A stretch of DNA of 64,000 nt, taken from assembly GCF_003033925.1 (NCBI RefSeq), contig NZ_CP028365.1, positions 1,860,001-1,924,000 of the forward strand. The letters are read 5' to 3'. The number at the start of each line of letters is the position of its first letter. Position 1 is the stretch's first letter. The notes under the pieces were generated by a model, which ran no database searches, had not been told where the DNA came from, and worked only from the letters and a program-made list of their open reading frames with translations. The DNA is from Tannerella serpentiformis (GTDB taxonomy: Bacteria; Bacteroidota; Bacteroidia; Bacteroidales; Tannerellaceae). The position numbers and the translations under genes were made by a program. Of this stretch, positions 54,766 to 64,000 are shown in pieces.

Positions 54766-57700
54766 ATGAACAAAAAAGTATTTACTTTGTTGGCAGCTTC
54801 GTTCATGCTACTCTTAGGAGCAGTAGGGGCAAGTGCTAGGCCTGCATGGGGGGATTCTGTAAAGTATCTACCCGATGGCACAGGAAAGGGTGCTTACCAC
54901 CTTCAGGTGTCGTTCATCGGTCAGAGGGCTATTAAGGATAGCGTTTTGATGATGGATCAGGAGGGTCGTTTGGACTTTGCTGATAGTGCTTATGTGTGGA
55001 ATAAGGATGGAGATCCAGATTCTGCATTTTTCAAATTGCGTTCCTCCTTGTGGTGCGTCAATGTTGGTAGACCAGAGAATGCAGGAAAAGTTCCCGCCTT
55101 TACCTTTATAAACAAAGAGTATGGGACGGAGCTGGCATTCGACTATCAGCCTCATTTGTTTACTGATACGGGTACGACGAGTACACGAACTGAAATCTAC
55201 CACGATTGGTGGGCACGATTGGTTCCAGGTTATGGCATTGATCTGATTGCGGGTCAGACGTCAGCTCCGTTGGTAGGTGGTAACTTGTCTAAATGGAAAT
55301 TTTCACGTACATATAATGGAGCACACGGATCTGCAGAATTAGAGAAAGATCAATATTTAGCAATTGAAGTAAAACCAGATTATTATCTGACGTTTGCAGT
55401 TCCTTCTGCGGGTACCTCGCAGGGTAAAATTCGTCTAGTTGTAGCTCATAAGAATGAGTTCGCTGATACTTCAAGCTTTTACAAAAAGGAATTGGTTCGC
55501 TTCAGATTGGTCAATGCATCTCCGAGAGTGTTGACTGCTCACGATTTCAATACGAAGATGCATCAAAATCCGACGGAAGGCCCGGTTCAGCTGTTCTTCT
55601 CTCCAGATGTAACACCAGGACAGACGAATGCTTTTGCTCAATTGCTGAAGGCTACGGATGTTCAGTCATCTACCCGTGGGAAGGATAATCATTATCTTTA
55701 CTTGAATACCACCGGAGGTCAGTATATAACTATGTCCACGTCGGACTACAATAGTGACTTGGGTATTCGTTATCCAAAGATTGAAACGACAGGTGCTACT
55801 AATGAAGATCAGAGTAAATGGCGCTTGGTTTACTATCCTTCAGAGGATAGCTTGATTGTCAATGTGAAGGGGTATAAGAATCATGTAAGTTATGGTACTC
55901 AGAAAGATCCGGGTTCATACTCTCTTAATGAGGACTTATACAACAATGATATTTTGAATTATTTAATTCTTCGTGTACAGGATCTAAATGCTACGGCTGG
56001 TCGTATACTAACAGTAGCCAATGCACCGGCTAATACACGCATTCATTTCAATATTAATAATTGCGTGGTATATGATACGGATCGGACAACTGTTCCTTCG
56101 AACTTGTATACGGTAAGGGATCGTGAGGGTCGCTACTTAGTGGTTCCGATGTATGCAGGTGACCTCACACCCCAATGGATGCGTCTGGAAGATATTGAAA
56201 ATGCAAATCGTACACCGTCTGACCAGTGGTTTGTGACGAAGGTGAATGATGGATCGGGTATATCGAAGATTCATCTGACGAACCGTGAATTCAATAATAT
56301 CCGCATCGAGTTTGTTCAAGTATATAATGACTACCATCTGTTTAAGGGTGTATGGCATCGTATTGACGAAAACGGATTAGGACGTGACTATAGCCCGATT
56401 ATGGGTAGAAACTATGTAAATCTGGCTGGTTTTACTGTAGTTCCGAAGCCATATCGTAATGATCCTTACTTGGGATATAAGTTCTTTAGTAAGAATCCCG
56501 ATGAGGCTGCTGCTATTAAGGAAGCAACTGACTCATTGAATTGGTTCGCTTATGCCTTCAATTACTTGAATAAGTTGAGTGATGGTAATCACTATATGGG
56601 CTTCCGTGACAATGCTTCGAGCACAGATACAGGTTTATATATCTTAAAGGATGACAGAACATACTTCCAACTTGTTGTCCCCGACACTCTGCGTAGAGAG
56701 GCTTATGGTGTTGAGAAATATGGTATTGGCTGGAATGATGGTCTATTAGCTAACTTCAGTAACACAAATAGCGACGACTATATCGCTCCGTTGAAACGCT
56801 GGTTCTATCACTTACAAGTGAATGACTATTGGAAGTTTAAGCGGAATGAGAACTATGTTGTAATGGACGACAATGCACGTTATGGTTATACGCCAGAGAG
56901 AAATGCGAATAGTCGTCGTTTGAATAAGGCGAAGTTCTATCTGCGCTTTACGTATGAGACAAATGGGAAGGATTACTATACGCTGTTAGATCGAATCGAT
57001 ATCTCGAACTTCCACTACCTGACGTATGTAAAGGGTCTTGCTGTTACGGATACGATTAAGGCTTATGATTGGAGTCATGGCAGCATCAGGCAGAATTCGT
57101 TTGGTGTAGTAGCTGCTAGCGTAACGGATCACGCTCCGATGTATGTAGCCGCACAGCCGAAGACGATTGGTACGTATCGTGTTTCAACGTTTGCTTTGAC
57201 TCATGAAACAGAGCCATTGTATCGTCGCTTCAATTCTTTAGATGAAGGGTCTATTGCAACTGATGATCCTGATACGGTAGCATTCCGTCGTACAGCAAAG
57301 CCCAATGATTATCTGTATGAAGATGCGCACAGTGTATATTCTGCGACTAAGAAGCAGAATGCGGCTGGCTATAGCAATATCAATTTCGCTGGTGTAGAGA
57401 ATGCAGACGATGCTATCAAGAATAAGGATAAGGATCAGGTATTCAAACGCCACATTGATACAGATTGGGCTATTTATGTAGATACTGCTTATGTGAACCG
57501 TGGTACGGGTCTGATCAAACCGCAGTACTTGCTGGTAGTAGGTCCGGAATTTGGTTGGCTGGGTTGCCCGGTTTGTGGCGAAGATGAGTTGAATCGTCCA
57601 TATGTATATGGCCGCTTCTTACGTAACGAGACGGATTCTGCACGCACTGATCCTCAATTGGGTTCGCAGAGTGCCATCCGCGATCGTGATTACATCTTGC

Positions 57701-58338
57701 CTTCTAACTGGGATCGTTTGGCCTTCACTCCTGCTATCCATGCAGGCGATACGTTGTATGTTCTTAATGGACATTCGATTGAAGAGTTCTATGTGAAAGG
57801 TGCTAACGGACAGCGTTATGTGAACTACAAGAAACTGAACAACACACCGCGTGTAAAGAAAGTATTCTTGGGTAACAATCTCCATAAGGACGAAGTGTTC
57901 TCGTTCCGCTATATCGAACCTCGTGGTGGATCGAAGAAAGACTTCTTGATCGAGTCTGAGACATGGAATCGTGGTGCTGGACGCATGATTGCTCCGATGC
58001 AGGGTGCATGGATCAAGATTCAGAATGGTGTGCCTGTTGTCAGCCGTGGATCGTACTACGATGCGATTACTGAGGCCGAAGTTTGGAATGTACGTAAGAC
58101 GGACAAGGCTCCGTTGGCTAACAAGGAAGTATCTACGACGAATGTAGTGGTAACTGCTGGTGTTGGTAACGTGACTGTTCTGAATGCTTCAGGTAAGGCT
58201 GTTACTGTAAGCAATATCTTGGGACAAACGGTAGCAAAAGCCGTATTGGCATCTGATAACGAGACGATTTCTGCACCACAAGGTGTCGTTATTGTGTCGG
58301 TAGAAGGTGAGAATGCAGTGAAGGCTGTCGTGAAGTAA
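54766..58338 (+). CDS. S-layer-like protein, TfsA type
   Basis: This 1190-residue protein has a signal peptide (MNKKVFTLLAASFMLLLG, cleavage after ASA near 26). Its last 70 residues have the beta-sandwich pattern of type IX secretion C-terminal domains (VTVLNASGKAVTVSNILGQT, VVIVSVEGENAVKAVVK). D-S/T-hydrophobic sites, the Bacteroidetes O-glycosylation motif, are frequent (DSV, DSA, DSL, DTL, DTI, DTV, DTA). Size, signal, C-terminus and a larger similar neighbour match TfsA, the first S-layer glycoprotein of Tannerella forsythia. Codons such as CGT and GGT dominate and GC is lower than in flanking genes, as expected for an extremely expressed protein. The match to TfsA is by plan, not alignment. 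Confidence 0.75.
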   Translation: MNKKVFTLLAASFMLLLGAVGASARPAWGDSVKYLPDGTGKGAYHLQVSFIGQRAIKDSVLMMDQEGRLDFADSAYVWNKDGDPDSAFFKLRSSLWCVNVGRPENAGKVPAFTFINKEYGTELAFDYQPHLFTDTGTTSTRTEIYHDWWARLVPGYGIDLIAGQTSAPLVGGNLSKWKFSRTYNGAHGSAELEKDQYLAIEVKPDYYLTFAVPSAGTSQGKIRLVVAHKNEFADTSSFYKKELVRFRLVNASPRVLTAHDFNTKMHQNPTEGPVQLFFSPDVTPGQTNAFAQLLKATDVQSSTRGKDNHYLYLNTTGGQYITMSTSDYNSDLGIRYPKIETTGATNEDQSKWRLVYYPSEDSLIVNVKGYKNHVSYGTQKDPGSYSLNEDLYNNDILNYLILRVQDLNATAGRILTVANAPANTRIHFNINNCVVYDTDRTTVPSNLYTVRDREGRYLVVPMYAGDLTPQWMRLEDIENANRTPSDQWFVTKVNDGSGISKIHLTNREFNNIRIEFVQVYNDYHLFKGVWHRIDENGLGRDYSPIMGRNYVNLAGFTVVPKPYRNDPYLGYKFFSKNPDEAAAIKEATDSLNWFAYAFNYLNKLSDGNHYMGFRDNASSTDTGLYILKDDRTYFQLVVPDTLRREAYGVEKYGIGWNDGLLANFSNTNSDDYIAPLKRWFYHLQVNDYWKFKRNENYVVMDDNARYGYTPERNANSRRLNKAKFYLRFTYETNGKDYYTLLDRIDISNFHYLTYVKGLAVTDTIKAYDWSHGSIRQNSFGVVAASVTDHAPMYVAAQPKTIGTYRVSTFALTHETEPLYRRFNSLDEGSIATDDPDTVAFRRTAKPNDYLYEDAHSVYSATKKQNAAGYSNINFAGVENADDAIKNKDKDQVFKRHIDTDWAIYVDTAYVNRGTGLIKPQYLLVVGPEFGWLGCPVCGEDELNRPYVYGRFLRNETDSARTDPQLGSQSAIRDRDYILPSNWDRLAFTPAIHAGDTLYVLNGHSIEEFYVKGANGQRYVNYKKLNNTPRVKKVFLGNNLHKDEVFSFRYIEPRGGSKKDFLIESETWNRGAGRMIAPMQGAWIKIQNGVPVVSRGSYYDAITEAEVWNVRKTDKAPLANKEVSTTNVVVTAGVGNVTVLNASGKAVTVSNILGQTVAKAVLASDNETISAPQGVVIVSVEGENAVKAVVK

Positions 58339-58358
58339 AAGATAGGGATGAAGATTTT

Positions 58359-58386
58359 CGGACGGTAGAGTTCTATCTACCGTCCG
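58359..58386 (+). other. Hairpin between the two S-layer-like genes
   Basis: CGGACGGTAGA (58359-58369) pairs perfectly with TCTACCGTCCG (58376-58386) around six bases. No T tract follows. It may be a processing or stability element that sets the ratio of the two proteins, with read-through into the second gene 54 bases later. Confidence 0.65.
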
Positions 58387-58440
58387 GATTCCTTCGATCG
58401 AATTATAATCGACTATTTGAATATTAAAACGATAATGATT

Positions 58441-61400
58441 ATGAACAAAAAGATTTTCACGCTATTAGCGGGAATTCTCATGTTGGGGCTATTTGCGGTC
58501 TCGGGTAATGCCCAGGGGAGGAGTACCTTCTTAAAGAAGCAAGACCTGCGTGTGGGAAAACCCGTGAGAAAATTGCAGGCTGGCCCCAACAAAGGCTATT
58601 ACTACTTATCTGTAGATAGTGTCGTGGGATTCACTCCTCCCACTCTCCCACTGAGTGAACTGCAGGGAGGCCGCGGAGATACGATTAATTCTTACATACC
58701 AGACGGTAATAATGGATCGAAGAATTTAATGGTTCTGTTTATGCGGCCGGATACAAACAAAAATGGGAGGTACTCCCTTTTTGTTGATACGCTTAATGTA
58801 ATCAGACGTTCAGGAAGTCGAGACTCTGTAAAGGCTAAATGGAAGGGTTATTTTAAGGATAATACGCCGAAGACAGAGATTTCAGCCTCTGCTCTGTGGT
58901 GTGTAAATGTGACGGACTATCTACAGGGGCAGAATCCAACATTTGATTTTACGAATAAGCAGTATGAGACTCTGTTGGAAATAGATGCTTATAATCATGA
59001 GAGTTGGAGACGTGACTCATCTAGTTCCTTAAATGCAGATCGGAATAACTGGAGAATGTCTCCTGCACATGGTGATACCTCGTTAGTTCCTGGTGGCCTT
59101 TCTGGATGGGAGTTCTCAGAGACTTATGCAACTGTTTTAAATACAGGTCGTCCATTGGTTACTTATTTGGATGACACGCATGATACAGTGGCTGTATTGT
59201 GTATGCCGCGTGATACTTCTGGTGGCTCCAATTTTGGGAAATTAGTTCCGGATAGCTTTATCTGTGTGAAGATTGCTCCGGCAACGGATGTAAGGGCTGG
59301 TAAAGTGGATGGTATGCTCTACTTCACTTTGCGTGAAGCGCTTCCGTTCGCATTGGATGCCAATGATTTCAATTCATTGAGTCGTACGAATCCGCTGAAA
59401 TTCTCTCCGGACGCTGCGTCGAACAATATTTTCACCTCTGGTCTGAAGGCAGCACAACTTGATACAAATGTGCATCGTGCTGCTTTGGTTGATGTGGCAT
59501 TCTTACAATCAAATGCATCGCCTACGCCTTCTTTCACTGGCGATTGGCAGAATCCCCGTTTGGCAGATACGATGTTTGTGGCTTTCCCTGACTCTGTATT
59601 GGACTACATGGGTTATATGCACTTGAAGAGTGGCAATAATTATCTCCGTGTTGATTCAAACTTCCACGTGCGTAATGCCGGAGGTGATCAGTTCTTAAAA
59701 TTTGCAACGGGCACGCAGGCTCAGATGTGGAAGAAACTTACTGATACTACTGATACAGTGTCTCGTCGGGACTCGTTGATGTATGGTCAATATGTATGGC
59801 GTCTGGTTTACTATCCTTCGGGAGATAGTGTTTATATCAATCCATTCAAGGCGGCTTATCGTCCGGAATATGATCCTACCATATGGCGTAATGGTGCGGA
59901 TAGTGTCCGTTCCATTGGTTGGGTGACTCAACAGCGTTATACGTTTGCTGCAATTCCTGATACGGGCGTACTCTATATGCAGAGTGATAAGCTTAGTGGA
60001 CATCTGGGTGCGGCACGTACTACGCTTCGGACTACGAATACAACTACTATGATTAATGGCTTATTTCCGCTCTCGAATGGCCTTGACAGTAATCAGATAA
60101 AGACAGCTCGCTTAAGGGATGGCTTTATGACATTCGCTTATAATACGAGAGGTGAGGATGCTCCATTACCATATAAGTATCGTCATCGTTTGTATGTATC
60201 GATTCAGAATCTGGCATCGGGACGTGAGGTTACTCTCCACTCGAACCATAGCGGATTCTTACCAGCCGGTGATTGCAGTATCAATACGCACATCAATTTT
60301 GGTGGCTACTATACTCCTTGCTTGGCTACTGGTTCTGATCGCGTTTCGATCCCGTCAGATTTGTATCTGATCCGTAATACGGATGGGCAGTATCTGCATG
60401 TTCCGTTGTACTCAGCTCACGATTCTGCTGTTTGGACTTACTTAGACGAGTTCGTACATCCGGAAGAACTTCCTTCTTTCCAGTGGATTGTAGAGAAGCG
60501 TTATAGGAACTCGGAGAACTCTCCGATCAACATCATTAACCGTGAGTTTGGTCATCGAGTTGGTAATAAGTATGGTCTGGCTTTCGAAAACGTACAGTTG
60601 AAGAAAGACATGGAGCACTTCTCTTTCCGTACTGATCGCTGGAGATGGAATGAGGAGAAGAAGGTGAACGAGAGAACGACCACGTTCGATGCTGCTAAGT
60701 CGAACATGAGTGAAAAGAACGGCGCTACGTTTATTGCGTTGCCGAAGAAGTATAAGAATGATCCGTTGCTGGGTTACCAGTGGATTAATCCGGATACTTC
60801 GATCGTGAACCTCTATGCATTTAACTATGCAAGTGGTATCGATGACAGCCGTTACATATCAACCGCTAAGAACTTCGATATGAATGCTTATCCCAAAACG
60901 GATACGGTTCTCTATATCGGTGCTAAGGACAATTTCGATGTTGCCTACTTCCGTATGGATACGATCGGTGCTGAGAATGGTAAGTTGAACGAGTACGGTT
61001 ACAAGGTGGTTTCTAATAGGAATCAAGTAGGCGACCTCGTAACGCTGAAGCGTCAGGCTTATCGTCTGAACTTCGAGAATCCGTTCAAGTACTGCTTGGG
61101 TACGCTTTCTGTAAGCAATGCTGCACAGCACTACTATTCATTGAGCTCGAGATTGACAGCTCCTCTTACCCACATTCTGGGTAGACCCGTCTTCTACTTG
61201 CGTGATGTATATATGGAGAACGATGGTGTAAAAGACTTCGCTCTTGTACAGGTAATGGATACGGTGGCTATGCAGAGTGCAGATTCTACGCAGCTGAAGA
61301 CTTATATGACTCAGACGCTGGGATCTCAGGTCTCTGACCTGATGATGAGGAACCTCAGAATCGCTGGTAAATTCAATCCGGGTCTCTTTGTCATGGCTGT

Positions 61401-62625
61401 AGACGAACCGACGCTGAAGCTGAAGTTTGACTATCGCGGTAATTCTGTAACACGTGTATCGACCTTCAGACTGAAGAAGGATGCAGATCCGATCTACCGT
61501 CGCTTCAATACGGAGCTTGAGGGTAAGGTCGGTGATGACTCGCCCAGAACGATGAAGTTCTTCAGAACAAGCAGTATGACGACAGGTAAGGATTACCTCT
61601 TCGAGAATACGGGTGCTCTGACGGATCAGAAGGCTTACTACAAGGGCCCGAGAAACTATCTGGGTCTTGTAAGTAGCAACTCTAATCCTAACGCTAAGAC
61701 TTCGATCTTCGTGGATACGGCTTATGTAAACCGTGGAACGGGTTATATCAAACCGCAGTACTTGCTCATGATCCGTCCGTCGATTGTAAGCGATACATTG
61801 GGTTGCGACGACAATGGTGAATTGACGATCCATCTGCCGGGCTACCGTAGAGGTATGTACCTGATCAATGCTACCGACTCTGCTAATATGGAGAGAACGG
61901 CCGGTGTTGATGACGAGCGTAACACTTACCTCTGGAACACTCGGTGGGAACGCTTTGTGTTCACGGATGCTATCCATGCAAACGACGCTCTCTATATCCT
62001 TGGTGGTGCTGACTTGAGCAACCTCTACACGAAGGTTGATGCTAAGGGTAATGCGAAGGCGCTTGATTTGGCTAAGTTGGATGCCGTATCGGATACGACA
62101 CCGGCTGCACCGAAGAACGGTAAGATCCGCAAGATCGCTTTGGGTAACAACTACCACAAAGACTGCGTATTCTCCTTCCGTTTGGTTGAGCGTGGATCGC
62201 CCCAGAAGGACTTCTTGATCGAGTCTGAGACTGCATATCGTGGTGAGCCTATTACGGATCGGAATCCGATGATCGCACCGTGTATTGGTGGTTGGTTGAA
62301 GATCCAGAATGGTGTACCTGTAATCAGCCGCTCTGACGAAGAGAAGAGAATACCGGAAGGTGATCTGTTCAATGTAGAGATGACATCTGAAGATCCTGTT
62401 TCTAACGTAGTTGTTCCGGCTACTACGGGTGTGAAGGTGGTTGCTGAGAACGGTTCTGTAACTGTGCTCAACGCTTCTGGCAAGCGTGTAGTGATCAGCA
62501 ATGTACTGGGTCAGACGGTGGCTAATACGGTATTGACTTCTGATCGTGCTACGGTATCTGCTCCGAAGGGAGTTGTGCTTGTGGCCGTTGAAGGCGAACC
62601 GGTTGTGAAGGCACTGGTGAAGTAA
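58441..62625 (+). CDS. S-layer-like protein, TfsB type
   Basis: This 1394-residue protein is a larger paralogue of its neighbour, with signal MNKKIFTLLAGILMLGLFAV and cleavage after GNA. Shared blocks occur in the same order: ALWCVNV, RLVYYPSGDS, SDLYLIRNTDGQYLHVPLY, FVDTAYVNRGTGYIKPQYLL, KDFLIESET and GGWLKIQNGVPVISR. The C-terminus (VTVLNASGKRVVISNVLGQT, VVLVAVEGEPVVKALVK) is a type IX sorting-type domain. More than twenty D-S/T-hydrophobic sites are visible. It resembles TfsB of T. forsythia by size and position. The upstream eight open codons are not used; the ATG at 58441 mirrors the first gene's start. It closes the operon before a strong terminator. Confidence 0.75.
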   Translation: MNKKIFTLLAGILMLGLFAVSGNAQGRSTFLKKQDLRVGKPVRKLQAGPNKGYYYLSVDSVVGFTPPTLPLSELQGGRGDTINSYIPDGNNGSKNLMVLFMRPDTNKNGRYSLFVDTLNVIRRSGSRDSVKAKWKGYFKDNTPKTEISASALWCVNVTDYLQGQNPTFDFTNKQYETLLEIDAYNHESWRRDSSSSLNADRNNWRMSPAHGDTSLVPGGLSGWEFSETYATVLNTGRPLVTYLDDTHDTVAVLCMPRDTSGGSNFGKLVPDSFICVKIAPATDVRAGKVDGMLYFTLREALPFALDANDFNSLSRTNPLKFSPDAASNNIFTSGLKAAQLDTNVHRAALVDVAFLQSNASPTPSFTGDWQNPRLADTMFVAFPDSVLDYMGYMHLKSGNNYLRVDSNFHVRNAGGDQFLKFATGTQAQMWKKLTDTTDTVSRRDSLMYGQYVWRLVYYPSGDSVYINPFKAAYRPEYDPTIWRNGADSVRSIGWVTQQRYTFAAIPDTGVLYMQSDKLSGHLGAARTTLRTTNTTTMINGLFPLSNGLDSNQIKTARLRDGFMTFAYNTRGEDAPLPYKYRHRLYVSIQNLASGREVTLHSNHSGFLPAGDCSINTHINFGGYYTPCLATGSDRVSIPSDLYLIRNTDGQYLHVPLYSAHDSAVWTYLDEFVHPEELPSFQWIVEKRYRNSENSPINIINREFGHRVGNKYGLAFENVQLKKDMEHFSFRTDRWRWNEEKKVNERTTTFDAAKSNMSEKNGATFIALPKKYKNDPLLGYQWINPDTSIVNLYAFNYASGIDDSRYISTAKNFDMNAYPKTDTVLYIGAKDNFDVAYFRMDTIGAENGKLNEYGYKVVSNRNQVGDLVTLKRQAYRLNFENPFKYCLGTLSVSNAAQHYYSLSSRLTAPLTHILGRPVFYLRDVYMENDGVKDFALVQVMDTVAMQSADSTQLKTYMTQTLGSQVSDLMMRNLRIAGKFNPGLFVMAVDEPTLKLKFDYRGNSVTRVSTFRLKKDADPIYRRFNTELEGKVGDDSPRTMKFFRTSSMTTGKDYLFENTGALTDQKAYYKGPRNYLGLVSSNSNPNAKTSIFVDTAYVNRGTGYIKPQYLLMIRPSIVSDTLGCDDNGELTIHLPGYRRGMYLINATDSANMERTAGVDDERNTYLWNTRWERFVFTDAIHANDALYILGGADLSNLYTKVDAKGNAKALDLAKLDAVSDTTPAAPKNGKIRKIALGNNYHKDCVFSFRLVERGSPQKDFLIESETAYRGEPITDRNPMIAPCIGGWLKIQNGVPVISRSDEEKRIPEGDLFNVEMTSEDPVSNVVVPATTGVKVVAENGSVTVLNASGKRVVISNVLGQTVANTVLTSDRATVSAPKGVVLVAVEGEPVVKALVK

Positions 62626-62648
62626 CAACTAGTGATATTAATTGAGGG

Positions 62649-62684
62649 AAGGCTGCTCCTGTATGGGGGCAGCCTTTCTTTTTT
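62649..62684 (+). terminator. Terminator of the S-layer-like operon
   Basis: AAGGCTGC (62649-62656) pairs with GCAGCCTT (62669-62676) and extends by CC/GG pairs; TCTTTTTTG follows. Confidence 0.9.
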
Positions 62685-62849
62685 GATCTTATGGTCCGAT
62701 GGAATTATTGTCAATCAGAAATGGATAGGGGATAATCTTTCACGCACGAAGGGCGATCCTATTAAGAACATGGCCTCCTTTTCCAAGATTCCCATTCGTT
62801 AGGAGAGGGCAAAACCGTACAACGGTGAGGGGGCTGAGGGGCTACAGAG

Positions 62850-63095
62850 ATCAAAACCACGCGTGGTTCTAATCTCCGTAGGGGTACAGACATGAGAACC
62901 ACGCGTGGTTCTAATCTCCGTAGGGGTACAGACATGAGAACCACGCGTGGTTTTGCTTTCCGTAGGGGTACAGACATTAAAACCACGTGTGGTTTTGATC
63001 TCCGTAGAGGTACAGACATTAAAACCACACGTGGTTTTGCTTTCCGTAGGGGTACAGACATTGGAACCACGTGTGGTTTTGATCTCCGTAGGAGT
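62850..63095. repeat. 42-bp tandem palindromic array 10
   Basis: Six units with AACCACGCGTGGTT or AACCACGTGTGGTT start at 62855, 62897, 62939, 62981, 63023 and 63065, exactly 42 bases apart. Filler alternates between TCTAATCTCCGTAGGGGTAC and TTGCTTTCCGTAGGGGTAC types. One further copy lies at 47896. Confidence 0.95.
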
Positions 63096-63272
63096 AAGTA
63101 TGAAGAGTGTATCTCGAGCCTATCGCCATTTTGATACGAGGTTACCCTAATTCGTCCTCATATAGTTGATGCTTTCCATTACAATTATTTGCTTTGCGGG
63201 AGCATTTCGATTTCTATGAACAAACAGTCATGGAAGCAATGAAGATCACTAAACATCAAATGAAAATAGAGT

Positions 63273-64000
63273 ATGAAAACACGTCTTACCCTACTGTTAC
63301 TGCTTTGCCTCGCTGTTAGCCTGTACATGCGAGCTTATGACAATGTGCGTCGGCCAGATACGCGTGCGCTGGGATTGGCTGGTTCCGAGGTCGTCTATTC
63401 GCCGCTCTTCAACCCATCGCTGACGCCCTTCTTTGCACATCGTCAGCTGCGCGGTGACTATTTCAACCCCTATGGGATGAAGGAGTTAGTCACGGTCAGT
63501 GCTGGGCTCAACGTACCGAACCGCATCCTGCCGTTCGGTGTGCACATCGCCTCGTTTGGCTATGACAGATATCGCGAGAGCATGTTCCGCCTTTCGGTCT
63601 CTAAGCGGCTGAGCAGCATGTGGTCACTGGGGGTGAGTGTACAGTATGCTCTCCTGCAGTCTGAGATCTTTGAGCAGGACGGGCAGCGGCTGTCGGCCGA
63701 CGTGGGTGTGGCGCTACGGCCAACAGATAAGTGGCTGCTGGGACTGTCGGTACTTCATTTCCCCGCTGTTTCGATCGGCTCCGATGAGACGAATCAGGTG
63801 CACATGACGCCGCGGATGGTCCTTCTCGGGGCGCGTTATATGATGGACGAGGGCTTGGAACTGTCGGCCGAGGCGGAGTATCGGCAGTATGAGCCCTTCC
63901 TCTTTTCAGTCGGGGCAGAGTACACGCCTTTTGCCAATTTCCAACTGCGTGCCGGTGTGAAGTCGTCACCCTTCAGCCCTTCGCTGGGCGTGAGCTATTC
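63273..64000 (+). CDS. Outer-membrane beta-barrel protein, partial
   Basis: The first 242 residues are present and the gene runs off the right edge. A signal peptide (KTRLTLLLLLCLAVSLYMRA) is followed by a conserved-looking opening RALGLAGSEVVYSPLFNPSL and then repeated amphipathic strands with turns (VSAGLNVPNRI, FRLSVSKRLSSMWSLGVSV, LSAEAEYRQYEPFLFSVG). This resembles PorV/PorQ/FadL-type barrels of Bacteroidetes. Its role is not identifiable from this fragment. Confidence 0.65.
   Translation, partial: MKTRLTLLLLLCLAVSLYMRAYDNVRRPDTRALGLAGSEVVYSPLFNPSLTPFFAHRQLRGDYFNPYGMKELVTVSAGLNVPNRILPFGVHIASFGYDRYRESMFRLSVSKRLSSMWSLGVSVQYALLQSEIFEQDGQRLSADVGVALRPTDKWLLGLSVLHFPAVSIGSDETNQVHMTPRMVLLGARYMMDEGLELSAEAEYRQYEPFLFSVGAEYTPFANFQLRAGVKSSPFSPSLGVSY

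Noticed and set aside
61138-62628. 496-residue minus-strand frame under the TfsB-like gene
   Set aside because: It is antisense to a clearly secreted protein with sorting domain; composition is a mirror of that gene's codon bias.

Overview
This window looks like chromosome from a GC-rich member of the Bacteroidales, most likely a Tannerella species. Evidence for this: a SusC/SusD pair, a large Oar-like TonB receptor, the type IX secretion regulator PorX, the Bacteroidetes promoter signature (TTTG, about 19-21 bases, TAnnTTTG) ahead of many genes, and above all two adjacent giant secreted proteins. Those two resemble the S-layer pair TfsA/TfsB of Tannerella forsythia in size, order, type IX-like C-termini and very frequent D-S/T-hydrophobic O-glycosylation motifs. 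The GC-rich body of the window fits a relative such as the health-associated oral Tannerella better than T. forsythia itself. The genus assignment is inference.

Layout. 1-9711 (minus strand) is a branched-chain amino acid operon read as ilvD-ilvB-ilvN-acyl-ACP thioesterase-ilvC-leuA-leuC. It starts from a good promoter at 9681-9711 and is preceded by an Ile/Val/Leu-rich 31-residue leader peptide and alternative RNA hairpins, a textbook-like attenuator. 10196-15099 holds a 5'-nucleotidase lipoprotein and a TonB receptor. 16042-18763 (minus) holds an SDR, thiol peroxidase, Hsp20 and an LEA-type lipoprotein. 18861-22394 holds a TetR regulator, a DUF6261-like protein and a DUF4139 protein. 22484-26401 holds an RlmL-like methyltransferase, a collagen-like lipoprotein, a broken toxin-antitoxin pair and an MscS channel. 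26665-35168 holds SusC/SusD convergent with a GH106-like glycosidase. 35568-40587 holds a DUF2130 protein, a DIP1984 protein and three tandem FKBP isomerases. 40829-47810 holds porX-tsaE, a patatin, a GH13 amylase, prs and a cupin. 48083-54112 holds a PDZ protein, valS, a DUF6340-like lipoprotein and an unknown protein. After a tRNA-Thr come the two S-layer-like genes (54766-62625) and the start of an outer-membrane barrel gene at the right edge.

The most unusual property lies between the genes. At least ten intergenic spaces hold tandem arrays whose unit is almost always 41 or 42 bp. Each array is built around its own palindrome with its own filler sequence, so unrelated sequences share one period (four helical turns). 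One array has 41-bp units where the palindrome centre is one base and 42-bp units where it is two bases. A single copy of one array's unit lies 15 kb away, and two arrays share the same flanks. A separate dispersed repeat family folds into hairpins with compensating stem changes and a conserved CTTGAT loop, and there is one 206-bp MITE-like element with 18-bp perfect terminal inverted repeats.

Links between genes: PorX regulates the type IX system that would export the two S-layer-like proteins; SusC/SusD and the GH106-like enzyme may serve glycan use; the thioesterase in the ilv operon links branched-chain amino acid and fatty acid supply.
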